Origin: Pictodentalium vernedei
Taxonomy: Eukaryota; Mollusca; Scaphopoda; Dentaliida; Dentaliidae
NCBI GenBank assembly: GCA_031216915.1
Contig: CM062292.1
Coordinates: 70,498,956 to 70,562,955 of the forward strand
Length of the DNA: 64,000 bases
Reading direction: 5' to 3'
Position 1 is the first letter of the stretch. The number at the start of each line of letters is the position of its first letter. The notes beneath the pieces are model-generated. The model saw only the letters and a list, made by a program, of their open reading frames with translations. It did not search any database and had not been told where the DNA came from. The position numbers and the translations under genes were made by a program. This document shows positions 55,378 through 63,836 of this stretch, piece after piece.

Positions 55378-55645
55378 AGGAGAAGTCGGCCCCAAACGAA
55401 GTCGGCCCACAGGAGAACTCGGCCCAAAACAAAGTCGGCCCACAAGAGAAGTCGGCCCATAAGAGAAGTCGGCCCCAAACGAAGTCGGCCCATAGGAGAA
55501 CTCTGCCCAAAACAAAGTCGGCCCACAAGAGAAGTCGGCCCATGAGAGAAGTCGGCCCCAAACAAAGTCACCCTAGGAGAACTCGGTCCAAAACAAAGTC
55601 GGCCCATAAGAGAAGTCGGCCCATGAGAGAAGTCGGCCCCACCCT
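55378..55645 (+). repeat. 17-18-bp tandem repeat (AAGTCGGCCCAnAAGAG units)
   Basis: About 15 units of GAAGTCGGCCC + A(C/T)AAGAGA or CAAAAC(A/G)AA are arranged in irregular higher-order order. Frames on both strands remain open through the array (SAHKRSRP-type on plus, GPTSLMGRL-type on minus), as expected of a minisatellite without stop codons. No protein function is implied. Confidence 0.85.
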
Positions 55646-55683
55646 TATAAAAAGGATTGCTAAGTCAGCCAGATACAATAACA

Positions 55684-56030
55684 TATGAAATTATTTCCAA
55701 CGGTTCACAACGGTCAGGCAAACTTTTAATAGACAGTCACGGCTACTCATACACTAAGAAATCAGGCCGTCCAATATGGCGCTGCTCTGTCAGAAATAAG
55801 AACAATACATGTAAAGCTACTGTGAAAGAACTTAGGGAGAACTTTACACCTGGGCCACAAAGCCACAACCATCCAGGTCAACCTGGGTTGGCTTCAAAAA
55901 TTAAAATTGTCAAGAAAGTTCACCATCTTGCTAAGGGTGATATATTTCGTTCTGCAACTTCACTAGTCGAGGATGTGTTTGCGACGGACATTCAACTTGA
56001 GAAACCAACAACTAGTCGACCGAAACTGCT
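55684..56030 (+). pseudogene. FLYWCH zinc-finger fragment of a MULE-type protein
   Basis: The translation shows a FLYWCH-type zinc finger: YEIISNGSQRSGK, 'LLIDSHGYSYTKK', then W-x-C (IWRCSVRNKNNTC), a second Cys nine residues later, and H-x-H (QSHNHPGQPG). A segment 'VHHLAKGDIFRSATSLVEDV' follows, as in FLYWCH proteins linked to Mutator-like transposases. The frame has no ATG at its start: it runs directly from the tandem repeat. It is cut at about 56030 by a LINE fragment on the opposite strand. The MULE catalytic portion at 57034-57278 and 63837-64000 is on the minus strand, so the two are not one uninterrupted gene. Confidence 0.75.
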
Positions 56031-56585
56031 TAATAGTGTCCCTCACTTCCTCTTTTTCAATTTCTTTAATAAGCATTCCTACCCTCTCCCTCGTGTCCCC
56101 CTTCAGCCATCTATCCTTTGTTTCTTCACCCCACTTCTGCATTATTCTTCCAGTAATTTTTATTCTATGAGGTATATACTGTGGGCATTCCAAGAGCAAA
56201 TGTTCCAGGGTCTCCACTACTCCTGAGTGGCACATTTGGCATCCCTTTTCCCCATCTCTCCCAATTTTTCCCCGAAGCTCCAGTGATCTTGATCTCAGTT
56301 TGAACAGCAGTGACCCTCCAAAGGTGCCATCTAGGTACTTCTCAAAAGCTGGCTTTTCTTTATATTGTAACCCCTGCAGTGATCTTTTCACGCTAACCCC
56401 TGCTCGCCAGTTTCGATTGCAATCTTCCATGACTCTCTCTTTGACAAACCTTTTGCCTTCTTTCATTCCTACTTCTATGTTTGTGACCTCTATAGAGTAA
56501 TTGTCCATTAGTTCACTCACATGTTTTGACCACCCCGTTTCTATATTAGAATTCCAAATGGTATCGAGCATCAATTTGCACCGGG
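55963..56585 (-). pseudogene. Non-LTR retrotransposon 3' coding fragment
   Basis: On the minus strand the frame reads 'KRSLQGLQYKEKPAFEKYLD', 'GSLLFKLRSRSLELRGKIGR' and 'CQMCHSGVVETLEHLLLECP'. That is the C-x2-C...H...C zinc-binding C-terminus typical of several LINE clades. Upstream the frame runs into the tandem repeat at 56586-56722, which is not part of the LINE. Its downstream end (from about 56030) overlaps the FLYWCH segment, marking the junction. 5'-truncated and presumably inactive. Confidence 0.75.
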
Positions 56586-56722
56586 ATGCAGACGATTCGG
56601 CACCGGGACGATTCGGCACCAGGACGATTCGGCACCAGCGCTGGACGACTCGGCACTTGGGTTTGGACGATTCGGCACTTGGGTTTGGACGATTCGGCAC
56701 TTGGATTTGGACGATTTGACAC
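56586..56722 (+). repeat. 17- to 22-bp tandem repeat (GACGATTCGGCAC units)
   Basis: Seven units. The first three are 17 bp (GACGATTCGGCACCGGG-like). The last four carry TTGGGTTTG or TTGGATTTG spacers and are 22 bp. The change of spacer within the array suggests two rounds of expansion. The motif CGATTCGGC also appears at 55167. Confidence 0.85.
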
Positions 56723-57033
56723 ATGCTTCTGAGCAACTTGTCACTCATGGGATGGTTTCTAAAACAAAAGAATTGACATTAGGAGAGGATTATATTCCAG
56801 GGAAACGACCCCAGAAGTTTCAGAACTGGAAAGTTGAGGACCTCAAGAGTGGGTATCTTAGTATGAAAAAATAACGCTTTTTTCTATTCATATTTATTTA
56901 GTCATCGAATTCTGGTATAAAAATATAATATTTGTACAACCATGGTTAAAAACATACAGAACGAGATAATACATACAAAGCCACACATACAAAAACAGAA
57001 AAAAGTAGCACTTTTAATAAACAAAGTCATTGT
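56723..57033 (+). other. Short open stretch then non-coding
   Basis: A frame continues from the repeat to a TAA at about 56873, including LGEDYIPGKRPQKFQNWKVE. I do not recognise it; it could be part of a transposon protein. 56875-57033 is AT-rich with no feature. Confidence 0.3.
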
Positions 57034-57278
57034 TCAGGGACCATAGATACCGGCACACTTTCGTAGCAATTGACTAGATGATAACTCCCCATCCGAGTAC
57101 TGTTTCCAGATCTCAAACAACTTGGCCTGAACCTCTCCTGCTGTCTTCCTCTGACGCCTCTGAAGTTTGCCCTCTGAAATCATCTTCAAAGTGACTGGGA
57201 TCGATCGTCCTTTCTTTTTCCTGACATAATGCAAAAAACCAGAGGCAGTTGCTTGATGTTTCCAGACGATTTTACAAA
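57034..57278 (-). pseudogene. MULE-type transposase, 3' part (interrupted by Academ-like element)
   Basis: On the minus strand the frame enters from the element boundary in phase with 63837-64000. It reads 'FVKSSGNIKQLPLVFCIMSG' then KKKG, 'TLKMISEGKLQRRQRKTAGE' and 'SSSQLLRKCAGIYGP' before a stop. The QLP..F..M...K block follows the DGTF motif in FLYWCH-linked Mutator-like transposases. The usual remainder of the catalytic domain (second Asp and Glu) is absent, so the gene was already truncated or rearranged, apart from the later 6.56-kb insertion. Confidence 0.75.
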
Positions 57279-57452
57279 TAGCGGGGGAGGAATTCGTCAC
57301 ATACAGGTGAATTGTGCACTTGGTGATACCTTCTTGAAATTTGGCACACTGTTAGTGTAGGCTATGAGGTTCTCAAAAACGATCGGCTACAAGTTGACAC
57401 CGACCGGTGGCGACCAGTAGCGGCACAATCCAAAATGGCCGCCAGCGGCTGA
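57279..57452. repeat. Left terminal inverted repeat of 6.56-kb element
   Basis: It pairs with 63666-63836. Conserved blocks: the 18-base tip, AATTGTGCACTTGGTGATAC, GATCGGCTACAAGTTG and ATCCAAAATGGCCGCCA. Internal spacers differ by small indels. Confidence 0.9.
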
Positions 57453-57563
57453 AGGGAACCTCCTTTTCGACGGTCTACCGACTATACATCCGATTGTAAG
57501 GGCGCGAAAGTGAACTCTGATCCACGCACGTGTTGGAAACAGACGTGGGAGATGATGTAGAAT

Positions 57564-57912
57564 AAAACGAGATTCTCTATACGGACGCATCAATTTCTTG
57601 GAACTTGAAAAGAGCGTTGTTTCTCCGGGATCAGCGTCATTCAGGCAAACCTGAATGACGCTGATCCCGGAGAAACAACGCTCTTTATGAAGCAGTCTCT
57701 TTGCCATACAATCTCTTGTTTGGCGTAATTCCGCAAGCAATTCTGATTTGTCTGTCGAAATTAATTCGAGAACGCGATTGTTCACAAAAATCATTCACAG
57801 AATGAGTGAGAATCCTCTTCGTGTACGGACTAGTACTGACTGGGAACGTTGTTGCTTTTGCCAGCAAGACAGTTCCAAGAAATTGATGCGTCCGTATAGA
57901 GAATCTCGTTTT
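57564..57912. repeat. Nested inverted repeats around the transposase start
   Basis: A 42-base segment at 57564-57605 is the exact inverse of coding bases 57871-57912 (codons for SSKKLMRPYRESRF). Inside this pair lies a 37-bp perfect hairpin, arms 57609-57645 and 57650-57686 with the loop CAAA. The first ATG of the ORF (57802) is in the same large loop. Confidence 0.9.
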
Positions 57913-60900
57913 CATGACGCCTATAAAGCTATTGAGGAAGACATAACGCGCTTCCTAGATAATGGCGTTGAGCTTCCATATAATTTGACCATTGATTGTT
58001 TGATGAGAGAGAGTGATGAGTGTATGTCGATGTCACTGTTGACGAATAAGGCAATATATCATAAGACATGCCGTGACAGTATTCGGACTCACATCGTACA
58101 GCGCGTGCTACACAAGCGAGAGCGAAATGAGGCAGTGGCATCCTGCTCCACGCTGAGTCCTAAAAGAACACGGACAAGTTTTGAATCTGGCTGTGACAGG
58201 AAACTGCCCCAGTGTGTTTATTGTCACAAACGCGAAGGTGACAGCAGTGAGCCTATTTGCAGATCAATGTCTGATAACAATAAACTCAAAATTATAGCAA
58301 AGGAAGCCGAGAACTGGGTTGTTTTTTCTCGGGTCAATGCAGCATTTGATTCCGCTGCTAGTGATCTTTACTATCACAAAACCTGTTATTGTAAGCTTGC
58401 CAATGAAGCACGAGCGGCTAAATCTAAAAAGTCGAAGAACGCCGAACATTCCGCGTCAGGCCTGCCCTATGACCCTCTCGTTATGGCAGAGCTCATAACA
58501 TTTGTTGAACACAACGATTCCGCGATGAAGCTTGTCGATCTCAAGAATCTGTACAGTCGGAGGTTGAAGCAAGTCGGTTCTGATTGGCTTAGTGAAGAAA
58601 TACATTCCACTCGATTCAAAGAACATTTGTTGCAGAAATTGGGCGATGGCTGGGACGCCTTCACACAGGGTAGAGATGTGTTTATTTCAAGTAGGTTTCG
58701 AGTTGGCTCCTTGTTGTCCGAATCTTTAACTCGTATAGTGTCTGAGGAAGAGGCAAAAAAGATAGTTGATGTGGGTCTTCTTCTGCGTAAACACATACTC
58801 ATATCTCAAGCTCCTTTCACGGGATCATTTTCATCTTATTGCTTGAGCGAGCCTGTACCCAACTCACTCCTGACTCTTCTTAGAGTTCTACTTGAGGGCA
58901 CATGTAGTATACAGAACTTAGGCGATGATGAGACTGTTAATGCCAAGACTCGAGTGGCTTGTACTATTTCACAGATGTTGATCAGCAATTCAGCGAAACG
59001 CTCCGAACATGCACAAAATGTTCACCAGAGACGTGACAGAGAAACTCCAATGCCTCTTTATGTGGGTTTGAAGTTGCATGCCCATGATCGTATGAAAAAT
59101 CTTATCAGAGATTTTCATCAAATGGGACTCTCTGTCTCTTATGATCGCGTAATGGATGTTCGCAGGAGTTTCGCGAGAGCTGTTTCACTGCGGTTCAAGA
59201 ACGAAGGTGTTGTAGTCCCAGCTAACTGCAAACGTAATGTTTTCTCGATAGGAACCACTGATAACATTGATGTATCTGGTAGATCTGATATGCATGGTAC
59301 GTCCATCACACTCATTGGTCAACTGAGCAGGGACAATGTGGGTACTGATCCCCCACCACTGAGTTTAGATGTTCCAGAAGACACACAAATTGAACTCCCA
59401 GACGACTATGCATTTGTTCCTTTCGTTGAAGACTTTGGTGGGGACATCAGGCTTGAATCTCCAGATGAATGTAATGTACGGCCCAATGAATATGCAGATT
59501 TGAACGTGGGAGAGAATGACTGGTTGTCTCATGTGTCACAGATCAGCAATAAAGGGAAGGTTGATGGCAGCTGGCAGCTTGATGAAGTCCCTGTGACCTT
59601 TTCAGGCTTCTTTTCAAAACATGAAGATCAAGACAATGTCAAACCTCGTGCAGTTATTGGGGTATTCCCTGTTTTCAGTGAGCAGAAAGCGGACTCACTC
59701 AGTATGCAGAAGCATGCTATGTATGTGGTCAGGGAAGCTACTGCTTTCGTAAACCCCGGCCAGATACCTGTCATTGAAGGTGACTGTCCGTTGTATGCCA
59801 GGCAGAAAAAATGTCAATGGCTGTTCCCAGAGGAGATAGGTGAGGATCGAATGGTGTGTATGATTGGATTCCTGCATCTTGAAATGTGCACCCAAGAAGC
59901 TGGTGGTAAGCTTATGGGTGGTTCTGGTTGGGAGCGAATGTTTCACCTCGCAAAGATATTCACACCCGGTGTAGCATCATCCCTACTTGGTGGGAAACAT
60001 GTCAAGAGGACGCGACAGGCATATCTTCTCACTCTAGCTTGGCTTGAGATCCTCAGAAAGAATGCTTATGAGATTTACTGTCAGCAGACTGGGCCCCATG
60101 AGTCATTTGAAATGTGGGAACAGAGGATTCTTTCACAATCTCCAACTGCGCGCTATTGGGGTGAAATCGTTCGGAACTTTCTCTTGACAAGCTGTCAATT
60201 CGTTCGGAACCAACGAATCGGTAACTGGCCTGGTACACTGTGTTCTATCGATGAGTTGTGCAGTTACTTTTTTGCCCTAGGACATACAAATTATTGTCGG
60301 TGGGTCCCCGTATTTCTGAGAGACATGTCTCAGCTACCCAGGCGGCATCCTTCAATCCACAACAAATTCATGGAAGGCCATTTTGTGGTCCAGCGTAGTG
60401 AGAGGAAGTTCAGTATGATGGGTTTAGATCAGAGCCAAGAACATAGTATCCAACTACTCAAAGAAGACAGTGGTCCAAAAGGTCTCTATGGCCAGGCTGA
60501 AGAGAAAGTCGTTATTGAGCTTTCAAGGTCAGAAGTTCTGCGTGTTATAGATGAGTATGAATATGCAAGTTTCCACACAACATCATCAGATAACACGGAA
60601 CACCCGGAAAGTTCGGTATCAGAGCAGAAAAAATTTCTGAATCAATTGAAATCTCTCCTCGATCTGGTGAATCAGGGACTCATTATCAACCCTTATGATG
60701 AAACTAGTGGTCAGCTGGTGACATTAGATACTGGTGAATATATGGACCCCGAAGTTAGTAAGAGTTTACGGTCATTACCCGAAAGGGGCAAGCATTTATA
60801 TTCCACTTTCTTGAAGGAAAGGCTTGTGGAATGCACCGTACCCCTGAATGATGTTATTCCCAAGGCAAATATATATACCTTCCTTAACCCACCCCCAGCC

Positions 60901-62406
60901 AACCTGGACAAAGGCCGAGACAAACTCATGTCAAGTAAAGCAACTGCCGCAATAGTTACCCAGATGTTCGTTTCACTGCAAGCCCGGCCTGATTCAAACA
61001 TGGATGAGTTTTTCATGCACGAGAATGCACGTGATCCGCCAGCATTATCCGATAGAGGTAAGCTACGGAGTGGGACAAAATCTCAAATTCTCAATTGTTT
61101 ACCAGCTATTCCTGCACAAGGGAAGAATTCAGCAGCTAGACAAGCTTCAGTTGTCATCTTGGATATGCCTGCTGTAGTCCATGTAATCAAACCACAGAAA
61201 GCGGATCTGTTTGGAGAATATGCTCGATTGCAATTATTGCCATACATCGAATCTCTGATTAACACGAACACCACAAGGGTTGATGCGATCTATGACTGTT
61301 ACCCCGAAGGCAGTTTGAAGAATCAGACGCGAGCAAAACGCCTCGGTGAGACAGCAGTTAGGTTGATACGGGTGTCCGAGAACGTCCCTTTACCTAAAGG
61401 GAAGAATTGGCAGGCATTCTTGAAAGTTAGTGAGAATAAAGACGAATTTTTCAAGTTCCTGTCTGCTGAACTGCTGAAATTAACATCAACATCCGAGTAC
61501 CAGTTGTTAACGACATCAGGAGAATATGTACTATGCAATAAGGATGTTAGCTTATGTGACATATCTCCATCGAACCACGAGGAAGCAGACACGCGCATGA
61601 TGCTTCATCTCAACCATGCAGTCTCACAAGGTCACAAAATAGCTTTTCTTCGCACGGTTGATTCTGATGTCGTCATTCTGTCTTTGCACCATTTCGCAAC
61701 ATTCCGTGACCTTGGACTCAGTGAGCTGTGGATTGGGTTTGGAATTGGAAAGGCATATAAAGATATGCCAATTCATGAGATAGCTTCACAACTTGGACCT
61801 GATTACTGTAAGGCCCTGACTTTCTTCCACGCCTTCACAGGTTGTGATGTAACATCCAGCATGCTCGGCATTGGGAAGAAGACAGGATGGAATGCATGGA
61901 TGAATTTTCCCGCATCAACTGAAATGATGATAGAATTGACTGAGAATCCGCAAGTCTTTTCAGAGGATTCCCCTCATATGCAGCATATCGAAAAACTCAC
62001 CATACAGATGTACAGTAACAGTTGTGTCAGTACACGTGTCAATGATGCGAGACGGCATATGTTCACACATGGCCTTAAGTCTATGGAAAACATCCCGCCC
62101 ACCAAAGCAGCTCTGTATCAACATGTAAAAAGGGTAATTCTTGTGTCATCTTTCATTTGGCATCGTGCTCTGCAGAAACACTTATGTGTGCCAGACCCAT
62201 CACAGTACGGATGGGAGTGGAATCCACGTCTCAATATTCTGGTCCCATTTTGGACTCACCTAGGAGACGCAAGTGCTGCATGTGCACTGATGCTCCACTG
62301 TAGTTGTGCCAAGGCCTGCAAGGGCAATTGCAAATGCTTGAAAGCTGGATTAAGGTGCACACCTTTGTGTAAGTGTGAAGGTGGCTGTTGTAACAATATT
62401 GAGTAG
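57802..62406 (+). CDS. Academ-like transposase with XPG/FEN1-like nuclease and C-terminal CXC-like domain
   Basis: 1,534 residues from the ATG at 57802. The frame is open upstream to a TTG at 57748, an unlikely start in a eukaryote. Residues 15-195 hold two zinc-binding-type modules: CCFC (17-20) with HKTC (87-90), and CVYC (138-141) with HKTC (192-195). The transposase-like region follows, with acidic candidates D487 (SIGTTDNIDV), D661 (IEGDCPLY) and E880 (GLDQSQEHS). E694 in GFLHLEM is an alternative. Residues about 1115-1360 look like a FEN1/XPG nuclease: D1121, D1165 (YDCYPEG), E1260/E1261/D1263 (NHEEADTR), D1287/D1289 (TVDSDVV) and G1347-C1348-D1349 before MLGIGKKTG. Cys residues from 1500 to 1530 form a CXC-like module. 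The expected role is element excision and integration in the nucleus. Residue roles are inferred by pattern, not alignment. It is single-exon as seen. AATAAA at 62827-62832 is a candidate polyadenylation signal. Confidence 0.9.
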   Translation: MSENPLRVRTSTDWERCCFCQQDSSKKLMRPYRESRFHDAYKAIEEDITRFLDNGVELPYNLTIDCLMRESDECMSMSLLTNKAIYHKTCRDSIRTHIVQRVLHKRERNEAVASCSTLSPKRTRTSFESGCDRKLPQCVYCHKREGDSSEPICRSMSDNNKLKIIAKEAENWVVFSRVNAAFDSAASDLYYHKTCYCKLANEARAAKSKKSKNAEHSASGLPYDPLVMAELITFVEHNDSAMKLVDLKNLYSRRLKQVGSDWLSEEIHSTRFKEHLLQKLGDGWDAFTQGRDVFISSRFRVGSLLSESLTRIVSEEEAKKIVDVGLLLRKHILISQAPFTGSFSSYCLSEPVPNSLLTLLRVLLEGTCSIQNLGDDETVNAKTRVACTISQMLISNSAKRSEHAQNVHQRRDRETPMPLYVGLKLHAHDRMKNLIRDFHQMGLSVSYDRVMDVRRSFARAVSLRFKNEGVVVPANCKRNVFSIGTTDNIDVSGRSDMHGTSITLIGQLSRDNVGTDPPPLSLDVPEDTQIELPDDYAFVPFVEDFGGDIRLESPDECNVRPNEYADLNVGENDWLSHVSQISNKGKVDGSWQLDEVPVTFSGFFSKHEDQDNVKPRAVIGVFPVFSEQKADSLSMQKHAMYVVREATAFVNPGQIPVIEGDCPLYARQKKCQWLFPEEIGEDRMVCMIGFLHLEMCTQEAGGKLMGGSGWERMFHLAKIFTPGVASSLLGGKHVKRTRQAYLLTLAWLEILRKNAYEIYCQQTGPHESFEMWEQRILSQSPTARYWGEIVRNFLLTSCQFVRNQRIGNWPGTLCSIDELCSYFFALGHTNYCRWVPVFLRDMSQLPRRHPSIHNKFMEGHFVVQRSERKFSMMGLDQSQEHSIQLLKEDSGPKGLYGQAEEKVVIELSRSEVLRVIDEYEYASFHTTSSDNTEHPESSVSEQKKFLNQLKSLLDLVNQGLIINPYDETSGQLVTLDTGEYMDPEVSKSLRSLPERGKHLYSTFLKERLVECTVPLNDVIPKANIYTFLNPPPANLDKGRDKLMSSKATAAIVTQMFVSLQARPDSNMDEFFMHENARDPPALSDRGKLRSGTKSQILNCLPAIPAQGKNSAARQASVVILDMPAVVHVIKPQKADLFGEYARLQLLPYIESLINTNTTRVDAIYDCYPEGSLKNQTRAKRLGETAVRLIRVSENVPLPKGKNWQAFLKVSENKDEFFKFLSAELLKLTSTSEYQLLTTSGEYVLCNKDVSLCDISPSNHEEADTRMMLHLNHAVSQGHKIAFLRTVDSDVVILSLHHFATFRDLGLSELWIGFGIGKAYKDMPIHEIASQLGPDYCKALTFFHAFTGCDVTSSMLGIGKKTGWNAWMNFPASTEMMIELTENPQVFSEDSPHMQHIEKLTIQMYSNSCVSTRVNDARRHMFTHGLKSMENIPPTKAALYQHVKRVILVSSFIWHRALQKHLCVPDPSQYGWEWNPRLNILVPFWTHLGDASAACALMLHCSCAKACKGNCKCLKAGLRCTPLCKCEGGCCNNIE

Positions 62407-63665
62407 TATACTGTCATGTTAGGACCAGTCATCTCCTATTCTGGTATTTTTTTTTCCATTTTCGGCCAGTTAACACATGTCATGTTTCTAGTTGAGTTGA
62501 TTTTGCTAACAAATGTTCATCCCATGTGGCTTGCTACATTGTCCGGGGTATAGGAATACAGTTTTAGATTTCGGAAAATAGTCTGTTATTTACTGCACAA
62601 GACGGTGTTAATTCATGCATAGCATGATACAATATCCCCAACTATTTTGCCTCTGTACAACAGTTGATACCTTCGTTCACCCGTGTGTTCATCTATGGTA
62701 TCCTTGTCTTTCTCTGGCCATAGGCCACATGTGACTAGTCAGTTCCTACTCCATAGCAAATCAACTTGGAAATCCTTCATCTTGTAGCGCACTCATGTCT
62801 CAATGAATCCATACCTGAGTTGATCTAATAAATCTAACGTAAGGTATCAAATTGCCATACCGGATCATATTTCGATAAGTTATTCGCTAAAACATTTCGA
62901 CCACTCATCGACATCAAAGGTCATGTTTTGGCTCCCAGTGGTGGCTATATCTCTATATCCCTGGTAAAGTAGCATACCATGAGGGATGGGCATTAAGTGT
63001 CGGCAACATTAATCCTGACTTGGAACACACCACATCTTAACTGGCCGAAAATGAAGAATACTACTTGTAGTCAAAAAATATTCCTGTACCTCGAATGACT
63101 GCAAACATACACTCACCCCTTCTAGTCCCATTTTGCCAATGTTCTATACTGGCAAGATAACATTGTATAATTAACAACGGGAACTAATGCATCCCGAGTT
63201 CATTCCAGCACTGCCCTTGCTGGCAGACGTGTCGCTATGGTGTTGAGATTGAACCAGAACTCCTCTAGAAATTTGATAGTTTTATTTTCTTAGAAAATAA
63301 ATCTATCGAAAATGCCGGAAGTTGAGAATAGACTGTCACTTTAATTGGATTATCAAATGTCCAAGTATCCCCACTGCTGCATACTATCGAGTACCCTTGT
63401 TCATGTGTTGACAGGAATCTCTCATACCATGTTCATTTGACCATTGCATTCCCGAGAAACATTCAACACTAATTTATCTACGGACGGACGATCATACTGA
63501 CAGTCAGACACACAGACGCACACATCGACGGAAATTCTGATCCCATTATCCATTAATCTTCCCCCCAACTTGTTCCAAGGGCTTCACTCCATCATTCACA
63601 TCAATTACAGCACATGTATGGTGTTAGGTTTGGAGCTTCAGTTGTGCGATCGGCGAAAATAGCTT
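62407..63665 (+). other. 3' untranslated and subterminal region of 6.56-kb element
   Basis: About 1.26 kb between the stop codon and the right terminal inverted repeat. AATAAA occurs at 62827-62832 and again near 63295. No second gene and no strong hairpin are visible, in contrast to the 5' end. Confidence 0.55.
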
Positions 63666-63836
63666 TTTTTCGATCCGCTTGGCGGCCATTTTGGATTTCG
63701 CTGCTAGTGGTGGCTAGAGGATGGTGCCAACTTGTAGCCGATCGATTTTGAAATCTCTGATGCCTACCCTTACATCATGCCAAATTTCAGGAAGGTATCA
63801 CCAAGTGCACAATTCTAGCGAATTCCTCCCCCGCTA
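63666..63836. repeat. Right terminal inverted repeat of 6.56-kb element
   Basis: Complement of the left terminus, ending CGAATTCCTCCCCCGCTA. The next three bases, AAA, are the target duplication. Confidence 0.9.

Larger units (their letters stand above)
57279..63836 (+). mobile_element. Academ-like DNA transposon, complete 6.56-kb copy
   Basis: Both ends read TAGCGGGGGAGGAATTCG (right end on the complement). About 170 bp of inverted similarity follows. AAA is duplicated at 57276-57278 and 63837-63839. Deleting the element and one AAA joins 57275 to 63837 and keeps the MULE frame open on the minus strand, which fixes the boundaries and the 3-bp duplication. The only long gene is the 1,534-residue transposase/nuclease. 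The 3-bp duplication and the XPG-like nuclease fused to a DDE-like transposase match what I recall of the XPG-encoding lineage of the Academ superfamily. It looks young: ORF intact and termini well matched. Whether it is active is unknown. Confidence 0.9.

Noticed and set aside
55378..55645. CRISPR-like array
   Set aside because: Units are contiguous with no unique spacers. This is a minisatellite in a eukaryotic context.
55068..55688. 206-codon protein-coding gene with KSAHKRSRP repeats
   Set aside because: All six frames stay largely open through the stop-poor minisatellite, and no domain or supported start exists.
57387..57794. 135-codon minus-strand frame containing KKLMRPYRESRF
   Set aside because: It is the antisense copy of the element's own coding bases (inverted repeat 57564-57605) plus terminal-repeat sequence, not a second gene.
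57748..57801. TTG start giving a 1,552-codon version of the transposase
   Set aside because: TTG initiation is not expected in an animal gene. The first ATG at 57802 is used instead.
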